A stretch of 26,675 bases of DNA from Chloroflexota bacterium (GTDB lineage Bacteria > Chloroflexota > UBA6077), in the NCBI GenBank assembly GCA_021806765.1, contig JAJZQR010000047.1, positions 1 to 26,675 of the forward strand. The letters are read 5' to 3'. The notes under the pieces were generated by a model. That model had not been told where the DNA came from. It did no database searches and saw nothing but the letters and a program-made list of their open reading frames with translations. Below, piece after piece: positions 25,077 through 26,675 of this stretch. Both the position numbers and the translations under genes were made by a program. Each line of letters begins with the position of its first letter. Position 1 is the first letter of the stretch.

Positions 25077-25462
25077 GCCCTCGATGACCGCCCGTCTTCT
25101 GTCCTCCTGAGAGGGCGTTACGGTCCCTGGAGCCCCTGGCGGGGTCTTGTCCTCTGCATGGGCGTTGCCGCTCAGCCTCCGGCCTCCTTCTACGTTGCCG
25201 CGTGGGGATAACCCGGCTCCCTTCGATCCCGGATTCTCGTAAGCCCTGCCGTCTAGAACTTGGTGGTTGCAAGGATCGGGCCTCGCTCTGCCTGCCCCTT
25301 CTCAGGGGCCCCAGGGCTGTGGTAGCCTGAAGGGCGTCACATCGGGCGACCTTCTTTCGACGAGACCTTTCCTGCCTCAGTTCGGCGATCCAGGGTGAGA
25401 GACTCTTGCCGCCCGCCGATGGCGTTCTCGGCGGTCCCTGTTCAATAATGGAGGCTCCTCGT
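25077..25462. other. Divergent regulatory gap between glgE and the secreted-protein gene
   Basis: No gene is seen in these 386 bp. The sequence holds small hairpins: GCCCCT / AGGGGC (25294-25299 and 25304-25309) and CCGCCGA / TCGGCGG (25413-25419 and 25428-25434), the latter just upstream of the secreted-protein gene. A TTGCAA lies on the minus strand near 25268-25273, but no convincing -10 is at standard distance. Promoters for both directions must lie here. Confidence 0.5.
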
Positions 25463-26611
25463 ATGTTCAAAGGGATGAGGGGAATCGGGGCCGGCCTTCT
25501 GGTGGCTGCCTTCCTGGTGGTCGCCCCCAGCATGGCCCTGGCGCAATCGAAGTTCGAGTTCAAGCTGGGTTTCCAGTTGCTGGCCGACCAGATCCCGGAA
25601 GTAGTAGGTGAGCCCCTGGAGGCCGAACACTACAATCCCGCCAACGGGGACTCCATCCAGCAGACCTCAACGGGCTTGATGGTGTGGCGCAAGGCCGACA
25701 ACTGGACCGCCTTCACCAACGGTAGCAGGGCCTGGGTGAGCGGGCCTTACGGGGTTCAGGAAAGGGCGAACGAGGAGCGCTTTAAGTGGGAGGACTTGCC
25801 CTCTGCCGGACCCAGCCTTTCCCCCGACAGGGCCTCCGACGCTCCGGGGGCCGTCCTAACCGATAGCCTGTTGGTGACCTGGTATGGCACCCCCCTCACA
25901 CCGCTCATGGGGATTTTGGGGCGCTACAGCGGTCCGGAGTTGGCCAGTCGATTGCAGCAGCAGGCCGATGCCTACGCGCCCCTGACGGGCAAGAAGGTCG
26001 TGCCCTGCTACGAGTTGATCGCTGTGGTCGCCCAGGGTGGCCCTGGAGCCGATGGCCTCTGGCGGCGCAGGGAGAGCCGGGAAGTGATCGACTCTATGTT
26101 GGAGCAAGCCAGGGCCAACGGGTTCCGCCTCGTCCTGGACGTCCAGGTAGGCCAGAGCCGGGTGGAGCAGGAGCTGGAGTACCTCCGTCCCTATCTGGAG
26201 CAGCCCGACGTTTACCTGGCGCTGGACCCTGAGTTCGACATGTGGCCCGGCCAGGAGCCGGGCCAGCAGATCGGCCACACGGTTTCGGGTGAGGTCAACT
26301 ACGCCCTTGGCTTCCTCGAGAAGGTCATCCAGGAGAAGAAGCTGCCTCCCAAGGTGCTGATCGTCCACCAGTTCACCCTCAACATGCTCCCGGACAAGGA
26401 GAATATCGGCAGGAGTCCGGTGGTGGATCTGGTGCTGGATATGGACGGCTTCGGTGCCCAGGTCGTGAAGCGGGGGAGCTACCAGGCGGTGATGGGGAAG
26501 CCGCTCCAGTTCGCCGGGGTGAAGCTGTTCTACAACCACGACCCCGACCTGTTTGCGCCGGAGGAGGTTATGGGGCTGAATCCGGTGCCCTCGGTGGTGA
26601 TCTACCAGTAG
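25463..26611 (+). CDS. Secreted protein of unknown function, probable TIM barrel
   Basis: I cannot assign a family. The 382-aa protein has a clear signal peptide (hydrophobic core 8-22, likely cleavage after ALA at 25-27). Residues 30-112 form a small domain with the phrases GLMVWRKADNWTAFTNG and GPYGVQERANEERFKWE, a wording I associate with secreted Chloroflexi proteins. Residues ~133-382 contain eight strand-like stretches in order: SLLVTWYG, KVVPCYELIAVV, FRLVLDVQVG, VYLALDPEFDM, KVLIVHQF, VDLVLDMDGFG, GVKLFYNHD and SVVIYQ. This looks like a (beta/alpha)8 barrel. Acidic residues lie at strand ends, as in glycoside hydrolases. ATG 25463 has GGAGG 8 nt upstream; ATG 25448 is an alternative. 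It is divergent from glgE. Confidence 0.75.
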   Translation: MFKGMRGIGAGLLVAAFLVVAPSMALAQSKFEFKLGFQLLADQIPEVVGEPLEAEHYNPANGDSIQQTSTGLMVWRKADNWTAFTNGSRAWVSGPYGVQERANEERFKWEDLPSAGPSLSPDRASDAPGAVLTDSLLVTWYGTPLTPLMGILGRYSGPELASRLQQQADAYAPLTGKKVVPCYELIAVVAQGGPGADGLWRRRESREVIDSMLEQARANGFRLVLDVQVGQSRVEQELEYLRPYLEQPDVYLALDPEFDMWPGQEPGQQIGHTVSGEVNYALGFLEKVIQEKKLPPKVLIVHQFTLNMLPDKENIGRSPVVDLVLDMDGFGAQVVKRGSYQAVMGKPLQFAGVKLFYNHDPDLFAPEEVMGLNPVPSVVIYQ

Positions 26612-26646
26612 AGCCTAAGCACCTGGCCCAAGATAGTCTGCCCTTC

Positions 26647-26675
26647 GTCACCCCCGCGAAAGCGTGGGTCCAGGA
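26647..26675. repeat. Dispersed hairpin CGTCACCCCCGCGAAAGCG, copy 2
   Basis: Arms 26650-26657 and 26662-26669 (one mismatch) enclose a GAAA loop. The sequence is the inverted copy of the element at 11812-11837, with its flanks CGTCA and GGTCCA, and begins 35 bp after the secreted-protein stop codon. It is cut by the window end. Confidence 0.8.

Overview
The window is GC-rich bacterial chromosome carrying 23 recognisable genes, most of them core metabolism and housekeeping. No rRNA, tRNA, transposase, integrase or CRISPR array was found. The gene set suggests Chloroflexota or a relative: a two-subunit archaeal-style 2-oxoacid:ferredoxin oxidoreductase, a complete GlgE alpha-glucan operon, and a DUF3090 / SCO1664-family pair otherwise typical of Actinobacteria. 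Many intergenic spaces also hold short palindromic repeats. This assignment is inference; the window contains no phylogenetic marker that settles it.

Layout. 1-542: 3' end of an oligopeptide-type ABC permease. 780-1688: beta-hydroxyacid dehydrogenase (GarR/GlxR-like). 1818-5717: a P2A-type (SERCA-like) cation ATPase, divergent from a universal stress protein and a small unknown protein preceded by 48-bp repeats. 6189-8793: korA-korB behind a long leader. 8955-9623: ACT-domain protein on the minus strand. 9744-11486: accessory patch with a FitAB-type toxin-antitoxin pair, a membrane-anchored protein split by an in-frame TGA, and an 85-aa orphan. 11971-13951: BON-domain protein, then DUF3090 and the SCO1664-family kinase-like protein on the minus strand. 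14312-14512: PspC. 14716-16583: the rpsP-khpA-rimM-recO operon behind a clear promoter and a structured leader. 16580-17701: NAD-dependent sugar epimerase with a Cys-rich insert. 17814-25076: glgE, treS-mak fusion and glgB on the minus strand. 25463-26611: secreted protein that looks like a TIM barrel, divergent from glgE.

How the genes work together. GlgE, TreS-maltokinase and GlgB make a self-contained route: trehalose to maltose, to maltose-1-phosphate, to linear alpha-1,4-glucan, to branched glucan. TreS-Mak and GlgB overlap by 4 bp, and only 19 bp separate GlgE from TreS-Mak. The rpsP operon supplies a ribosomal protein, two RNA/ribosome maturation factors and a DNA-repair protein.

Most notable: the gene at 10480-11031, which continues in frame as convincing coding sequence past a TGA; the DUF3090 / SCO1664-family pair lacking its usual phosphomutase partner; the unknown secreted barrel beside glgE; the structured rpsP leader; and several repeat families, some of which have moved into coding ends.
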